From Magnetospirillum fulvum MGU-K5 (GTDB lineage Bacteria > Pseudomonadota > Alphaproteobacteria > Rhodospirillales > Magnetospirillaceae), in the NCBI RefSeq assembly GCF_000442515.1, contig NZ_AQPH01000008.1, forward strand, positions 21,152 to 85,151: a stretch of DNA of 64,000 nt, in the 5' to 3' direction. The position numbers and the translations under genes are program-made. Under the pieces are notes generated by a model. That model was not told the origin of the DNA, did not search any database, and was given only the letters and a program-made list of their open reading frames with translations. Shown here one piece after another: positions 55,730 through 64,000 of the stretch. Position 1 is the first letter of the stretch. Every line of letters begins with the position of its first letter.

Positions 55730-57115
55730 ATGAAAGCGGACGATATCCAGGCCCTGTTGAACGAACCCGCCTGTACCCACAATGCGAAAAGCAAATCGGG
55801 CTGTGCCCGGCCGCGTCCGGGGGCGACTCAGGGCGGCTGCTGCTTCGACGGAGCCCGCAACGCCCTGTTGCCGATCGCCGACGCCGCCCACATCGTCCAT
55901 GGCCCGATCGGCTGTGCCGGGTCGTCGTGGGACAATCGCGGCACTCGCTCCTCGGGCACCGATCTGTACCGGATCGGGATGACCACCGACCTGTCGGAAA
56001 TGGACGTGATCATGGGGCATGGCGAACGGCGTCTGTTCCGCGCCATTCGTCAGGCGATCGAGACCTATTCCCCGGCGGCGGTGTTCGTCTATGCCACCTG
56101 CGTCCCCGCGCTTCACGGCGACGATTACGCCGCGGTGTCAAAGGAAGCGAGCGAGCGGTTCGGTATCCCGGTGATCCCGGTCGATGCCGCCGGGTTCTAT
56201 GGCAACAAGAACCTGGGCAACCGCATCGCCGGCGACGTCGTCTACAAGCATGTGATCGGCACCCGCGAGCCCGACCCGGTGCCCGAGGCGGCGCGGCGGC
56301 CGGGGATCACCCCCCACGACATCAATCTGATCGGCGAATGGAATGTCGGCGGCGAGTTCTGGTCAATCGCCCCGCTGCTCGACGAACTGAGCCTGCGGGT
56401 TCTGTGCTGTTTCACCGGCGATTCGCGCTTTCGCGAGGTCCAGACGATGCACCGGGCCGAGGCCAACATGGTGGTCTGTTCCAAGGCGATGCTGCATGTC
56501 GCCCGCAGGCTGAACGAGGATTGGAGCGTTCCCTATTTCGAGGGCAGCTTTTACGGCATCCGCGACACCTCCGACGCCCTGCGCGGCTTTGCCGCCCTGC
56601 TGAACGATCCCGATCTTGCCGCCCGCACCGAGGCGGTGATCGCCCGCGAGGAAGCCCGGGTCAAGCTGGCGCTGGCACCGCTGCGGGCGCGGCTGGCGGG
56701 GAAGCGGGCGCTGGTGTTCACCGGCGGCTATAAATCCTGGTCGATTGTCTCGGCGATGCAGGATCTCGGCATGGTCGTCGTCGCCACCGGGACCGAGAAA
56801 TCGACCGAGGAGGACAAGGCCCGCATCCGCGCCCTGATGGGCGACGATGCCGAAATGATCGCCGACAACGATCAGCACGCCCTGATCGACAGCTTTCACC
56901 GCTGTCGCGCCGACATCCTGGTCGCGGGCGACCGCTATATCTATCCGACCCTGAAATCCCGCCTGCCGTTCCTCGACATCGATCACGTCCGCCGCATCGG
57001 CTATGCCGGTTATGACGGGATGATCGAACTAGCGCGCAATCTCGACCGCTCGCTGGCCAGCCCGGTCTGGGCTCAGGTCCGCGCCCCCGCTCCCTGGGCG
57101 ACGGACGCCGCGTGA
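55730..57115 (+). CDS. vnfE: FeV-cofactor scaffold protein VnfE
   Basis: 461 aa with GGAG 7 nt before the ATG. NifE/VnfE signature: [22 protein letters not shown] near residue 15, [38 protein letters not shown], and [13 protein letters not shown]. With VnfN it forms the scaffold on which the L/VK-type precursor is matured by adding vanadium and homocitrate. Runs opposite to vnfA and 10 nt ahead of vnfN. Confidence 0.94.
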   Translation: MKADDIQALLNEPACTHNAKSKSGCARPRPGATQGGCCFDGARNALLPIADAAHIVHGPIGCAGSSWDNRGTRSSGTDLYRIGMTTDLSEMDVIMGHGERRLFRAIRQAIETYSPAAVFVYATCVPALHGDDYAAVSKEASERFGIPVIPVDAAGFYGNKNLGNRIAGDVVYKHVIGTREPDPVPEAARRPGITPHDINLIGEWNVGGEFWSIAPLLDELSLRVLCCFTGDSRFREVQTMHRAEANMVVCSKAMLHVARRLNEDWSVPYFEGSFYGIRDTSDALRGFAALLNDPDLAARTEAVIAREEARVKLALAPLRARLAGKRALVFTGGYKSWSIVSAMQDLGMVVVATGTEKSTEEDKARIRALMGDDAEMIADNDQHALIDSFHRCRADILVAGDRYIYPTLKSRLPFLDIDHVRRIGYAGYDGMIELARNLDRSLASPVWAQVRAPAPWATDAA

Positions 57116-57125
57116 AGGAGCCGAC

Positions 57126-58505
57126 ATGACCGAAATCATCCTCTCCAACAAGGCGCTGGCGGTGAACCCGCTGAAGATCAGCCAGCCGGTCGGGGCCTCG
57201 CTGGCCTTTCTCGGACTGGCGCGGACGATGCCGCTGGAGCATGGGGCACGGGGCTGCGCCTCGTTCAACAAGCTGTTCTTCATGCGCCATTTCGCCGAGC
57301 CGATCGCGCTGCAAACCACCGCGATGGACCAGGTCACCACCGTGATCGGGGCCGATGACACCGTGGTCGAGGCGCTGGCGACGATCTGCGAACTGAACGC
57401 GCCCGAGGTGATCGGGCTGATTACCACCGGCCTGTCGGAAACCCAGGGTGCCGACATCCCCCGCACCATCCGCGCCTTCCGCGCGGCCTACCCCAGTTGT
57501 GAATCGGTCGCGGTGGTGCCGGTCAACGCCACCGACGCCCAGGGCTGTCTGGAAAGCGGCTTTGCCCTGGCGGTCGAGGCGATCATCGCCAGTCTGGTTC
57601 CCCCCACCCCCACCAAAGTCAAACGGCCCAATCAGGTCAACGTCCTGGCCGGATCGATGCTGACGCCTGGCGATATCGAGGCGATCCGCGACTGGATCGA
57701 GGCGTTCGGCCTGACCGCCGTGATCCTGCCCGACATCGCCGATTCGCTCGACGGTCACATGATCGACGCGGGCTTTTCGGCCCTGACCTATGGCGGCACC
57801 ACGATCGAGGCGATCCAGGCGATGGGCGAATCGATCGCGACCCTGGTGATCGGCCGTTCGCTCGAACGTGCCGCTTTGCTGCTGCGGGCGCGGACCGGGG
57901 TACCCGATCACCATTTCCCCGGCCTGATCGGGCTGGCCGCCTGTGACGCCTTCACCCTGGCTTTGTCGAAAATTTCCGGACGTCCGGTTCCGCCCCGGAT
58001 CGAGCGCCGCCGCTCGCAATTGCAAGACGCGATGGTCGATTGCCATTTCCCACTGGCCGGATCGCGGATCGCGCTGGCGGCCGATCCCGACCTGCTGGGC
58101 GGACTGGTCCATCTGTCGGCGGAAATGGGGATGGAGGTGATTACCGCGATCGCCTCGGCCAAGGGGCGCGGTCTCAACACCTTGCCGATCGGCTGTGTGC
58201 GGATCGGCGATCTCGAAGATTTGGAACGGGCCGCGCGCGATTTCAACGCCGACCTGATCATCACCAATTCCCACGGCGCGCCGATCGCCGCCCGGCTGGG
58301 AATCCCGCTGCTGCGCGCCGGGTTCCCGCTCTATGACGTCCATGGCGGCCATGCTCAGACCTGGGTCGGTTATGGCGGCGCCCGCCAGACCCTGTTCCAC
58401 CTCGCCAATCTGCTGGCGGCCCATCATCGCGAAATCGCTCCGCACCGCTCCGTGTTCTGGCAGGGAACGGCGCGGGAGCAGGAAACCGGAGTCCGCCCAT
58501 GCTGA
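57126..58505 (+). CDS. vnfN: FeV-cofactor scaffold protein VnfN
   Basis: 459 aa with AAGGAG before the ATG. NifN/VnfN features: NPLKISQPVGASLAFLGLARTMPLEHGARGC (shown here in part as PVGASLAFLGLARTMPLEHG), GCASFNKLFFMRHFAEPIALQTTAMDQ, and LAGSMLTPGDIE. Fewer Cys ligands than NifK, as usual for NifN. The 3' end overlaps vnfX by 7 nt. Partner of VnfE. Confidence 0.94.
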   Translation: MTEIILSNKALAVNPLKISQPVGASLAFLGLARTMPLEHGARGCASFNKLFFMRHFAEPIALQTTAMDQVTTVIGADDTVVEALATICELNAPEVIGLITTGLSETQGADIPRTIRAFRAAYPSCESVAVVPVNATDAQGCLESGFALAVEAIIASLVPPTPTKVKRPNQVNVLAGSMLTPGDIEAIRDWIEAFGLTAVILPDIADSLDGHMIDAGFSALTYGGTTIEAIQAMGESIATLVIGRSLERAALLLRARTGVPDHHFPGLIGLAACDAFTLALSKISGRPVPPRIERRRSQLQDAMVDCHFPLAGSRIALAADPDLLGGLVHLSAEMGMEVITAIASAKGRGLNTLPIGCVRIGDLEDLERAARDFNADLIITNSHGAPIAARLGIPLLRAGFPLYDVHGGHAQTWVGYGGARQTLFHLANLLAAHHREIAPHRSVFWQGTAREQETGVRPC

Positions 58506-58972
58506 GGATCGCGTTCGCCTCCACCGACCGCGCCCACGTCGATCTCCATTTCGGCGGGGCGGAACGGCTGGTGATTTTCGACGTCGCCCCGGGCCGGGCC
58601 GATCTGGTCGGGGTCGCCGAGTTCGTCAAGGCCGAGCCCTTGGGATCGGACGTCCGCGCCGGGCTGACCGGAACGGTCGAGGACAAGGTGCTGGCCAAGC
58701 TTGATTTCGTCCAGGGCTGCGCCGCCGTCTATGCCGCCTCGATCGGCACCTCGTCGATCCGGCGGCTGATGGCGCTGGGAATCCAGCCGATCATCGTCGA
58801 TAGCGGCCACGAGATTCTCGATCTGTTGAACGAGGTCAGTCTGGCCCTGGTCTATGGCGGCCTGCCCTGGGTCGAGCGCGCCAAGGCCAATGCGGTCCCC
58901 CACGATGCCCCGCCGCAGAGGATCGAGGCGGACAGCCACCGCCTGCTCGCTTCGGCCGACGAACTGGACTAG
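58499..58972 (+). CDS. vnfX: FeV-cofactor precursor carrier VnfX
   Basis: 157 aa NifX-type domain: LRIAFASTDRAHVDLHFGGAERLVIFDV with the His-Val-Asp-x-His-Phe core typical of NifX/VnfX, and a C-terminal segment of unknown structure. In Azotobacter VnfX binds NifB-co and a vanadium-containing precursor and passes them to VnfEN. Translationally coupled to vnfN and followed 15 nt later by the DUF2478 gene. Confidence 0.9.
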   Translation: MLRIAFASTDRAHVDLHFGGAERLVIFDVAPGRADLVGVAEFVKAEPLGSDVRAGLTGTVEDKVLAKLDFVQGCAAVYAASIGTSSIRRLMALGIQPIIVDSGHEILDLLNEVSLALVYGGLPWVERAKANAVPHDAPPQRIEADSHRLLASADELD

Positions 58973-58987
58973 CAAGGAACCGCGCCG

Positions 58988-60178
58988 ATGTTCGCACCGA
59001 CCAAGGCCCCGTGGATCAGCCCCGGCGTCGTCATTCACGAGCCGGGAGCTTCGGTGGACGCGATGATCGCGAAATTCGCCCGCGCCGTCGGCGCACGGGG
59101 CTTTTCGGTGGCCGGGTGCGTCCATATCGACGGGCAGACAATCGATCTGGCCACCGAACAGGTGATGCCGGGCGGCACGCTGGATGTCGCCGCCCGGTCC
59201 TTGCGCGCCGCGATGCGCGAAGATGCCGATCTGGCGGTGATCGGCGGGTTCGAGGCCTTTCGCCATGCCGCGGCGGAGCTGACCGCGACCATCGGCGAGG
59301 GCAGCGCGCAAGGGATGCCGGTGCTGACCACGATCGCCGATGGCAGCGTCCAGCATTGGCACGATTTTGTCGGCACCGGGGGTGCGCTGATCCCGCCCGC
59401 GATGCGGGGGCTGTGGCGCTGGTGGGGACCGGAACGGCTCTATCGCGATCTGGCCTTGGGCGTCGCCGCCGACGCGGTGCGCCAGATCGTGATCGGCCCG
59501 CGCTGGCTGATGGTCGAAGGTCCGGCCGGGGCCGGGCTTGCCTATCTGCCCCGCAATGCCCGCGATCTGATCGGCCGTCTGCCCGAATTTCGCAAGATGA
59601 GCCTGAAGCAATTGGCCGAGTTTTCCGGCTCGTGGGACCCGCTCGAAATGGCGCTGGGAATCGCCGCGATCAACGCCCATTACAACCGCTTCGATCTGGC
59701 GGGGGAGATGGGCAACGGCGCCCAGGCGTTCGGGCGCGAGGCCGGTCGGGTGGTGGTGATCGGGGCCTTTCCCGGCCTGTCCGAGATGCTGCCCAATCCC
59801 CAGGTGATCGAAAACGACCCCCGCCCCGGCGAATATCCCACCATCGCGATGGATACCCTGTTGCCGGGCTGCGCGGCGGCGGTGGTCGCCTCCTCCACCC
59901 TGGTCAACCGCAACCTGCCCCGCATCCTGCGGCTGGCGCAAGGGTCGCGGATCGCTCTGGTCGGGCCGGTGACCCCGCTAACCCCCCGGCTCCATGCCTA
60001 TGGGGTCGAAATCCTGGGCGGTCTGGTGGTCCGCGATGCCAAGGGATTGGCCGAGGCGATCCGCGCCGGAGCCCTGCCCCACGAGTTTTCCCGCTTTGGC
60101 CAATACCTGCATCTGCGCCGCGAAGACGCCGCCCCGGCCCGGCCGTGCCGTTTCCGCGCCTCCAGCCGCAACGGATAG
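58988..60178 (+). CDS. DUF2478-DUF4213-DUF364 protein, paralogue 1
   Basis: 396 aa with AAGGA ~10 nt before the ATG. Residues ~5-150 resemble DUF2478 (GVVIHEPGASVDAMIAKF, DADLAVIGGFEAF, QGMPVLTTI). Residues ~155-235 resemble DUF4213, with SGSWDPLEMALGIAAINAHYNR. Residues ~250-385 resemble DUF364 (VVVIGAFPGL, LVNRNLPRILRLA, LVGPVTPLTPRL). DUF364 is a putative heavy-metal chelation domain and DUF2478 is found near molybdenum uptake genes, so a role in vanadium handling or insertion is inferred. No Cys-rich site. The tandem paralogue follows 14 nt later. Confidence 0.85.
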   Translation: MFAPTKAPWISPGVVIHEPGASVDAMIAKFARAVGARGFSVAGCVHIDGQTIDLATEQVMPGGTLDVAARSLRAAMREDADLAVIGGFEAFRHAAAELTATIGEGSAQGMPVLTTIADGSVQHWHDFVGTGGALIPPAMRGLWRWWGPERLYRDLALGVAADAVRQIVIGPRWLMVEGPAGAGLAYLPRNARDLIGRLPEFRKMSLKQLAEFSGSWDPLEMALGIAAINAHYNRFDLAGEMGNGAQAFGREAGRVVVIGAFPGLSEMLPNPQVIENDPRPGEYPTIAMDTLLPGCAAAVVASSTLVNRNLPRILRLAQGSRIALVGPVTPLTPRLHAYGVEILGGLVVRDAKGLAEAIRAGALPHEFSRFGQYLHLRREDAAPARPCRFRASSRNG

Positions 60179-60192
60179 GACGGAGGGCCGCC

Positions 60193-61464
60193 ATGACCAC
60201 GCTTGAGTCCTGTCCCGTCCGGCGCGATCGCGACGAACCGCGCCGCGCCCCCCTACCCGCTGACACGCGGATCGGATCGGTGTTCGCGCCGGTTCATGCC
60301 CCCTGGGTCCGTCCCGGCGTGGTGATCCACGATCCCGCCGCCCCGGTCGATGGTCTGCTGGCCGAATTCGCCCTGCGCCTGCGCGAGCGGGGCTTCAACG
60401 TCACCGGGACGGTCCAGCGCAACAATGCTGGGGCCGCCGAAATGGGCCAGGGCTGCGCCGAGCGGATCGAGTTCTTCGAGGTCGCCACCAACCGAATCGT
60501 CGAGATCGACCGCGCCGACGCCATCTTCTATCTGCGCAAGGCGATGCGCGAAGACGCCGATCTGTTGGTGATCAGCCGGTTCCAGGCGTTTCAATCGGCG
60601 TCGAAAAGCGTGCAGGCGACGATCGGCGAAGGAACCTCGCAGGGGATGCCGGTGCTGACCTCGATCGCCGGGCGCTGTGTCCAGAAATGGCTGGGCGCGC
60701 TGCCCGGCCATGCCGGGTCGATGATCGCCCCCGATCTGGCCGCTTTGTGGCGCTGGTGGGGACCGGATCGGCTGTATCAGGATCTGAGTCTGGGCGTCGC
60801 CGATGACGAGGTCCGCGCGATCGCCTGCGGCGCACGCTGGATCATGGTCGAGGGACCGCATGGCAGCGGAATCGCCTATCTGCCCCGTTCGCCCAAGGAT
60901 CTGCTGCCCCGCCTCGCCAGCTTGCAGCGCCAGGGATTGCGCCGTCTCGCCGATCTGTCGCGCTCGTGGGACCCGACCGAAATGGCCTTGGGCATCGCCG
61001 CGATCAACGCCCATTACAATCGCCCGGACCTTGATCTGCGCCCCGGCAATGGGGTTCCGTCGCTGCCTCACACCCCCGGACGGGTGGTGGTGATCGGGGC
61101 CTTTCCCGGCCTCGCCGGCATCCTGCCCAATTCCGCCGTGATCGAAACCGACCCCCGCCCCGGCGAGTTCCCCCCGGTGGCGATGGATACGTTGCTGCCC
61201 GGCTGTGGCGGCGCGGTGGTCAATTCGTCGGCGCTGGTCAACCGCTCGCTGCCCCGGATTTTGCGTCTCGCCGAAGCGGCACCGCTGGCGCTGATCGGCC
61301 CCTCGACCCCGCTGACGCCGCGCTTGTTCAGCTATGGCATCACCGTACTGGGCGGGCTGGTCGTCCACGACCCCAAGGGGCTGGCCGCCGCGATTCGCGC
61401 CGGGGCCTTACCGCGCGAATTTACCCGTTTCGGAAAATACAACCACCTCAAGGCCAAAGGATGA
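60193..61464 (+). CDS. DUF2478-DUF4213-DUF364 protein, paralogue 2
   Basis: 423 aa from the ATG at 60193, with GGAGGG 6 nt upstream; the frame is open from 59011 but that part is out-of-frame translation of the neighbour. The same three-domain order as paralogue 1, sharing WRWWGP, SWDPTEMALGIAAINAHYNR, VVVIGAFPGLAGILPN and DTLLPGC blocks, plus a ~40-residue N-terminal extension and a DUF2478 insert with NNAGAAEMGQGCAERIEFFE. The second copy has diverged well beyond a recent duplication. Both may form a hetero-oligomer (inference). Confidence 0.85.
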   Translation: MTTLESCPVRRDRDEPRRAPLPADTRIGSVFAPVHAPWVRPGVVIHDPAAPVDGLLAEFALRLRERGFNVTGTVQRNNAGAAEMGQGCAERIEFFEVATNRIVEIDRADAIFYLRKAMREDADLLVISRFQAFQSASKSVQATIGEGTSQGMPVLTSIAGRCVQKWLGALPGHAGSMIAPDLAALWRWWGPDRLYQDLSLGVADDEVRAIACGARWIMVEGPHGSGIAYLPRSPKDLLPRLASLQRQGLRRLADLSRSWDPTEMALGIAAINAHYNRPDLDLRPGNGVPSLPHTPGRVVVIGAFPGLAGILPNSAVIETDPRPGEFPPVAMDTLLPGCGGAVVNSSALVNRSLPRILRLAEAAPLALIGPSTPLTPRLFSYGITVLGGLVVHDPKGLAAAIRAGALPREFTRFGKYNHLKAKG

Positions 61465-61699
61465 CACAGAGCCTCAATCAATCCTTTGGATATAACCACA
61501 AGCATTTCCCGCTCATTGCGATTGACGAACCGAGGCCGCCTCTTCACACTAATCGGACGATCTTGAATGACGTTTGTTCAAGATCTTGGGTTCTGAGCAT
61601 ATCAGACCCCGGATTACGGCCTGAGCCGGATCAGACATCGCTTCCCGATGGGACGAGTTCACCTCGCCCTGGTTGGGACGTGACGTTCCGGAGAGAGCC
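61465..61699 (+). other. Intergenic region with a stem-loop inside the vnf accessory arm
   Basis: 235 nt without a supported gene. It is AT-richer than its flanks. A 9-bp perfect hairpin (GATCTTGAA / TTCAAGATC, 9-nt loop, 61559-61585) lacks a following T-tract, so it is more likely an operator or processing site than a terminator. No -24/-12 element is seen, so the NifX-phnCD part may depend on read-through or on an unrecognised promoter. Confidence 0.5.
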
Positions 61700-62188
61700 A
61701 TGATCCCACCCCAGCCCCATCTCAAAGCCGCCTTTTCCACCAACAGCCTCGCCTGGGTCGATGCGGGTTTCGTCCGCGCCCGCCATCTGGTGTTCTACGA
61801 CGTCACCCCGACACGAGCCGACTTCCTGGACGCGCCGGAGTTTCGCCCGGTCGCCTCGGGGATCGGCGAGTCCCGCCCGGCAAGCGGCTGCCCGGCCGGG
61901 GCCGAACCGGCCCATCTCGACGGGTCGGTCGCGGCACGGCTGGCCTGCCTTGAGGGATGCGGCGTGTTGTTCACCACCGCACTCAGCGACCACACCGCAT
62001 TACGGATGACCCGCGAGGGGACCTTCCCCGTCGTGATCGAACGCCGCCGCGCCATCGAGGACGTGATCGCAAGGCTTCAGGTGCTGATGACCCGCGACCC
62101 GCCGCTGTGGATGTGCCGCCTGCTCCGCTATGGCCGCCCGCCGCTGGGCCGCACAGCTTTGATGAGTTCCGCCCATGACGCCTTTTGA
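61700..62188 (+). CDS. NifX-family cofactor-binding protein
   Basis: 162 aa with GGAG 7 nt before the ATG. A NifX-type domain: LKAAFSTNSLAWVDAGFVRARHLVFYDV, then VLFTTALSDHTALRM and ARLQVLMTRDPPLWMCRLLR at the C-terminus. It is a clear paralogue of the 47104-47598 protein (same TNSL start, PPLW tail) but lacks its Gly/Lys insert and has a shorter central loop with Cys-Pro. It overlaps the transporter ATPase gene by 14 nt, which links cofactor-carrier and uptake genes in one unit. Confidence 0.8.
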   Translation: MIPPQPHLKAAFSTNSLAWVDAGFVRARHLVFYDVTPTRADFLDAPEFRPVASGIGESRPASGCPAGAEPAHLDGSVAARLACLEGCGVLFTTALSDHTALRMTREGTFPVVIERRRAIEDVIARLQVLMTRDPPLWMCRLLRYGRPPLGRTALMSSAHDAF

Positions 62189-62975
62189 CGATTCGCCGCC
62201 GATGGCTTCGACCACCCGCCCCGCCGACGCTCTGGTCCTAACCGGAATCAGCGTCCGCCGGGGCGATAGCGCGGTGTTGCACGACATCGACCTCGCCTTT
62301 CCCGCCGGGCGGATCACCGCGATCGTCGGCCGTTCCGGCGTCGGCAAGAGTACCCTGATCGCCACCCTGAACGGCCTGATCCGCCCCGAAACGGGAACGA
62401 TTGCGGTGCCGGGAATGGGAGGGATCGACGATCCCACCGCGTTGCGCGAACACCGGCGGCGCACCGCGACGATTTTTCAGGACCACGCCCTGATCGACCG
62501 CTTGAGCGCGCTTGATAACGTCCTGCTCGGTCTGGCCGACCAGCGCCATCCGCTGTCGCTGCTGCCCTGGCCCGAGGATTTCCGCCGCCGCGCCGCCCAG
62601 GCGCTGGACGAAGTCGGCTTGCTGCACCGGGCCAATGCCCGCACCTCGACCTTAAGCGGCGGCGAGCGGCAGCGGGTCGGCATTGCCCGCGCCCTGGTCC
62701 GCCGTCCCAGTCTGCTGCTGGGCGACGAGCCGTTCGCCTCGGTCGATCCGACGCTGGTGCGGCAGATGAGCGCCGAGTTCCGCTCGCTGGTCGCCCGCAA
62801 CGGCCTGACCGTGGTGCTGGTGCTGCATCAACTGGAAACCGCCCGCCTGCTGGCCGACCGCATCGTCGGATTGGTCGAGGGACGGGTCGGCTTTGTCGGC
62901 CCGCCCGGCCGGTTCGACGCCGAGGCCGAGGCCCGGATTTTCCCGTCTCCCCTGCTTGCCGTTCCAACAGAATAA
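62175..62975 (+). CDS. PhnC-like ABC transporter ATPase (putative vanadate importer)
   Basis: 266 aa. Walker A GRSGVGKST, Q-loop FQDHALID, signature LSGGERQR, Walker B LLLGDEPF and the switch His LVLHQLE. Closest to phosphonate/phosphite importer ATPases (PhnC). Starts at 62175 (an ATG at 62202 is possible). Works with the PhnD-like protein next door and, most likely, with the PhnE-like permease at 46265-47074, the only permease of that type in the window. Confidence 0.85.
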   Translation: MTPFDDSPPMASTTRPADALVLTGISVRRGDSAVLHDIDLAFPAGRITAIVGRSGVGKSTLIATLNGLIRPETGTIAVPGMGGIDDPTALREHRRRTATIFQDHALIDRLSALDNVLLGLADQRHPLSLLPWPEDFRRRAAQALDEVGLLHRANARTSTLSGGERQRVGIARALVRRPSLLLGDEPFASVDPTLVRQMSAEFRSLVARNGLTVVLVLHQLETARLLADRIVGLVEGRVGFVGPPGRFDAEAEARIFPSPLLAVPTE

Positions 62976-62985
62976 GGTCTGACCG

Positions 62986-63867
62986 ATGTTCGCACCCTTC
63001 AAACGCGCCGGATTGCTGGCCGCCCTGCTGCTGTCCACCTTGCTGGCCCCGGCCTATGCCGCCGACCGCCCGGAAAAGCTGGTGATCGGGCTGTTGCCCG
63101 GCGAATCCGCGCCCACGGTGATGCGCCTCAACGAGCCGCTGCGGGCCTATCTCGAACACAAACTGGGCCTGCCGGTCGAGTTGGTGGTGGGGGCCAATTA
63201 CGCCGCCACCGGCGAAGCGCTGCGCTTTGGCCGATTGGACATCGCCTATCTGGGGCCGGTGACCTATATCCTTCAGGGCCGCCGCGCCCCGCTCGAGCCG
63301 TTCGCCCGCCCCTCGCACGAAATCGTCGGCCCGACCTTCCAGGCGGTGGTGATCGTCCCCGCCGACAGCCCGGCGCAAAGTCTGGCCGACCTGAAGGGCA
63401 AGGAAGTCGCGTTCGGCGATCCCGCCTCGACCTCGGGGACCTGGGTGCCGCGCTATATGCTGGCCGAGGCCGGTCTGGTCTCGGACCGCGATTATGCGCT
63501 GCGGGTGCTGGGCGCGCACGATGCCGTCGCCCTGGCGGTGGTCAATCACAAGGCCGATGCCGGTGGGCTGTCGATGCCGATCTACAAGCGGCTTTTGAAG
63601 GAAGGCAAGATCGATTCCAAGGCGGTTCGTGTTCTGGCCGAATCCCCGGCGATCCCCGAATATATGTGGACCTTCCGCCCCGGCCTGGACCCCGCCTTCA
63701 AGGAGGAAATCCGCAAGGCCTTCATCAGCGTCACCGATCCCGAGGCGTTGAAGGTGTTCCGCGCCGAATCCTTCATCCCCTGCGTCGATTCCGACGTTGA
63801 CCGGGTGCGGAACTGGATCGCCGCAATCACCAAGGACCGCCCCGATTCGACCGAGATCGTGAAGTAA
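62986..63867 (+). CDS. PhnD-like substrate-binding protein (putative vanadate binder)
   Basis: 293 aa periplasmic protein with a signal peptide (LLAALLLSTLLAPAYA, cleavage after AYA). The PhnD/phosphite-binding fold is shown by LVIGLLPGESAPTVMRLNEPLRAYLEHKLGLPVELVV (part), DIAYLGPVTY, ADLKGKEVAFGDPASTSGTWVPRYML (part) and YMWTFRPGLDPAF. The family binds phosphonates, phosphite or phosphate-like oxyanions; at the end of a vnf operon vanadate is the favoured ligand (inference). Starts 10 nt after the ATPase stop. Confidence 0.86.
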   Translation: MFAPFKRAGLLAALLLSTLLAPAYAADRPEKLVIGLLPGESAPTVMRLNEPLRAYLEHKLGLPVELVVGANYAATGEALRFGRLDIAYLGPVTYILQGRRAPLEPFARPSHEIVGPTFQAVVIVPADSPAQSLADLKGKEVAFGDPASTSGTWVPRYMLAEAGLVSDRDYALRVLGAHDAVALAVVNHKADAGGLSMPIYKRLLKEGKIDSKAVRVLAESPAIPEYMWTFRPGLDPAFKEEIRKAFISVTDPEALKVFRAESFIPCVDSDVDRVRNWIAAITKDRPDSTEIVK

Positions 63868-63890
63868 TCAGCAAACGCGGCTGACCCGGG

Positions 63891-63986
63891 CCGGTATCCA
63901 GCCGCCATTGCGGCGGCGGCCAAGGGCGCGGATGCGCCCGCCCGGCGAGGGACAATACAACCGGCCAAGTCATTGGCCGGTTGGTA
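63891..63986 (-). repeat. Dispersed palindromic repeat, copy 2 (inverted)
   Basis: On the minus strand this repeats copy 1: TACCAACCGGCCAA, loop TGAC, TTGGCCGGTT, TGTATTGTCCCTCG, a variable ~21 nt, then CTTGGCCGCCGCCGCAATGG and ATACCGG. The arms are 10-bp perfect hairpins. It follows the PhnD-like gene and may also stop its transcription. Confidence 0.8.
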
Positions 63987-64000
63987 ATAGCCACAGCCCC

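Noticed and set aside
59011..60192. 5' extension of the second DUF2478 gene
   Set aside because: This stretch is an out-of-frame translation of the first DUF2478 gene; the homology and ribosome site start at 60193.
61461..61703. 80-codon frame after the DUF genes
   Set aside because: No ribosome site, no family resemblance and it runs across a stem-loop; treated as non-coding.

Overview
The window is a high-GC alphaproteobacterial chromosome segment, most likely from a Rhodospirillales-type (purple non-sulfur or Magnetospirillum-like) diazotroph. Pointers are a CtrA regulator beside fliI/fliJ, a complete ccoNOQPGHIS microaerobic oxidase operon, abundant PAS/EAL/GGDEF signalling proteins, and a nitrogenase-like methylthio-alkane reductase locus beside a vanadium nitrogenase cluster. 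No photosynthesis genes are present, so the genus is left open.

Left part (1-28.2 kb), housekeeping and signalling: the end of a propionyl-CoA carboxylase alpha gene and a carbonic anhydrase; an RlmM-like methyltransferase with a secreted hydrolase; a multi-PAS protein with a degenerate histidine-kinase core; DedA; tRNA-CCA transferase; two NUDIX proteins; GTP-type PEP carboxykinase; a pseudouridine synthase; tRNA-Leu(GAG); an sCache/chemoreceptor pair; ubiA with an EAL protein; a MarR regulator; ctrA; fliIJ; a LuxR-type response regulator; pyrD and a HAD phosphatase. Many neighbours overlap by 4 nt (GTGA or ATGA), indicating translational coupling.

Middle part (28.2-41.8 kb): panC, panB and the cbb3 oxidase operon ccoNOQPGHIS lie head to tail on the minus strand with almost no gaps, preceded by an FNR/FixK-like box. 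Then come rlmI-like, chaC-like, a diguanylate cyclase and a MenA/UbiA-type prenyltransferase.

Right part (41.8-63.9 kb), metal and nitrogenase island: marDK-like genes with O-acetylhomoserine sulfhydrylase (metY) form one minus-strand unit with a structured leader. Next to it is a vanadium nitrogenase cluster built from back-to-back transcripts. The minus-strand unit is vnfD-vnfG-vnfK, an unknown 282-aa protein, a NifX-family protein and a PhnE-like permease. The plus-strand units are (a) a NifX-glyoxalase fusion, (b) a 23-codon ORF followed by a hairpin and a Nif11-family gene, and (c) vnfE-vnfN-vnfX, two tandem DUF2478-DUF4213-DUF364 proteins, another NifX-family protein, a PhnC-like ATPase and a PhnD-like binding protein. 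The activator gene vnfA sits between them. Sigma54 (-24/-12) promoters precede vnfD, the fusion gene, the 23-codon ORF and vnfE, and a ModE-type Mo-box candidate lies just upstream of vnfA.

Reading: when Mo is scarce vnfA is derepressed and VnfA with sigma54 turns on the structural genes, the FeV-cofactor scaffold (VnfEN), several NifX-type cofactor carriers, and a PhnCDE-like importer whose three genes are split across both arms of the cluster. I infer that this importer carries vanadate. No vnfH, marH or marB reductase/maturase gene is in the window. A ~97-bp palindromic repeat occurs near both window ends in opposite orientation.
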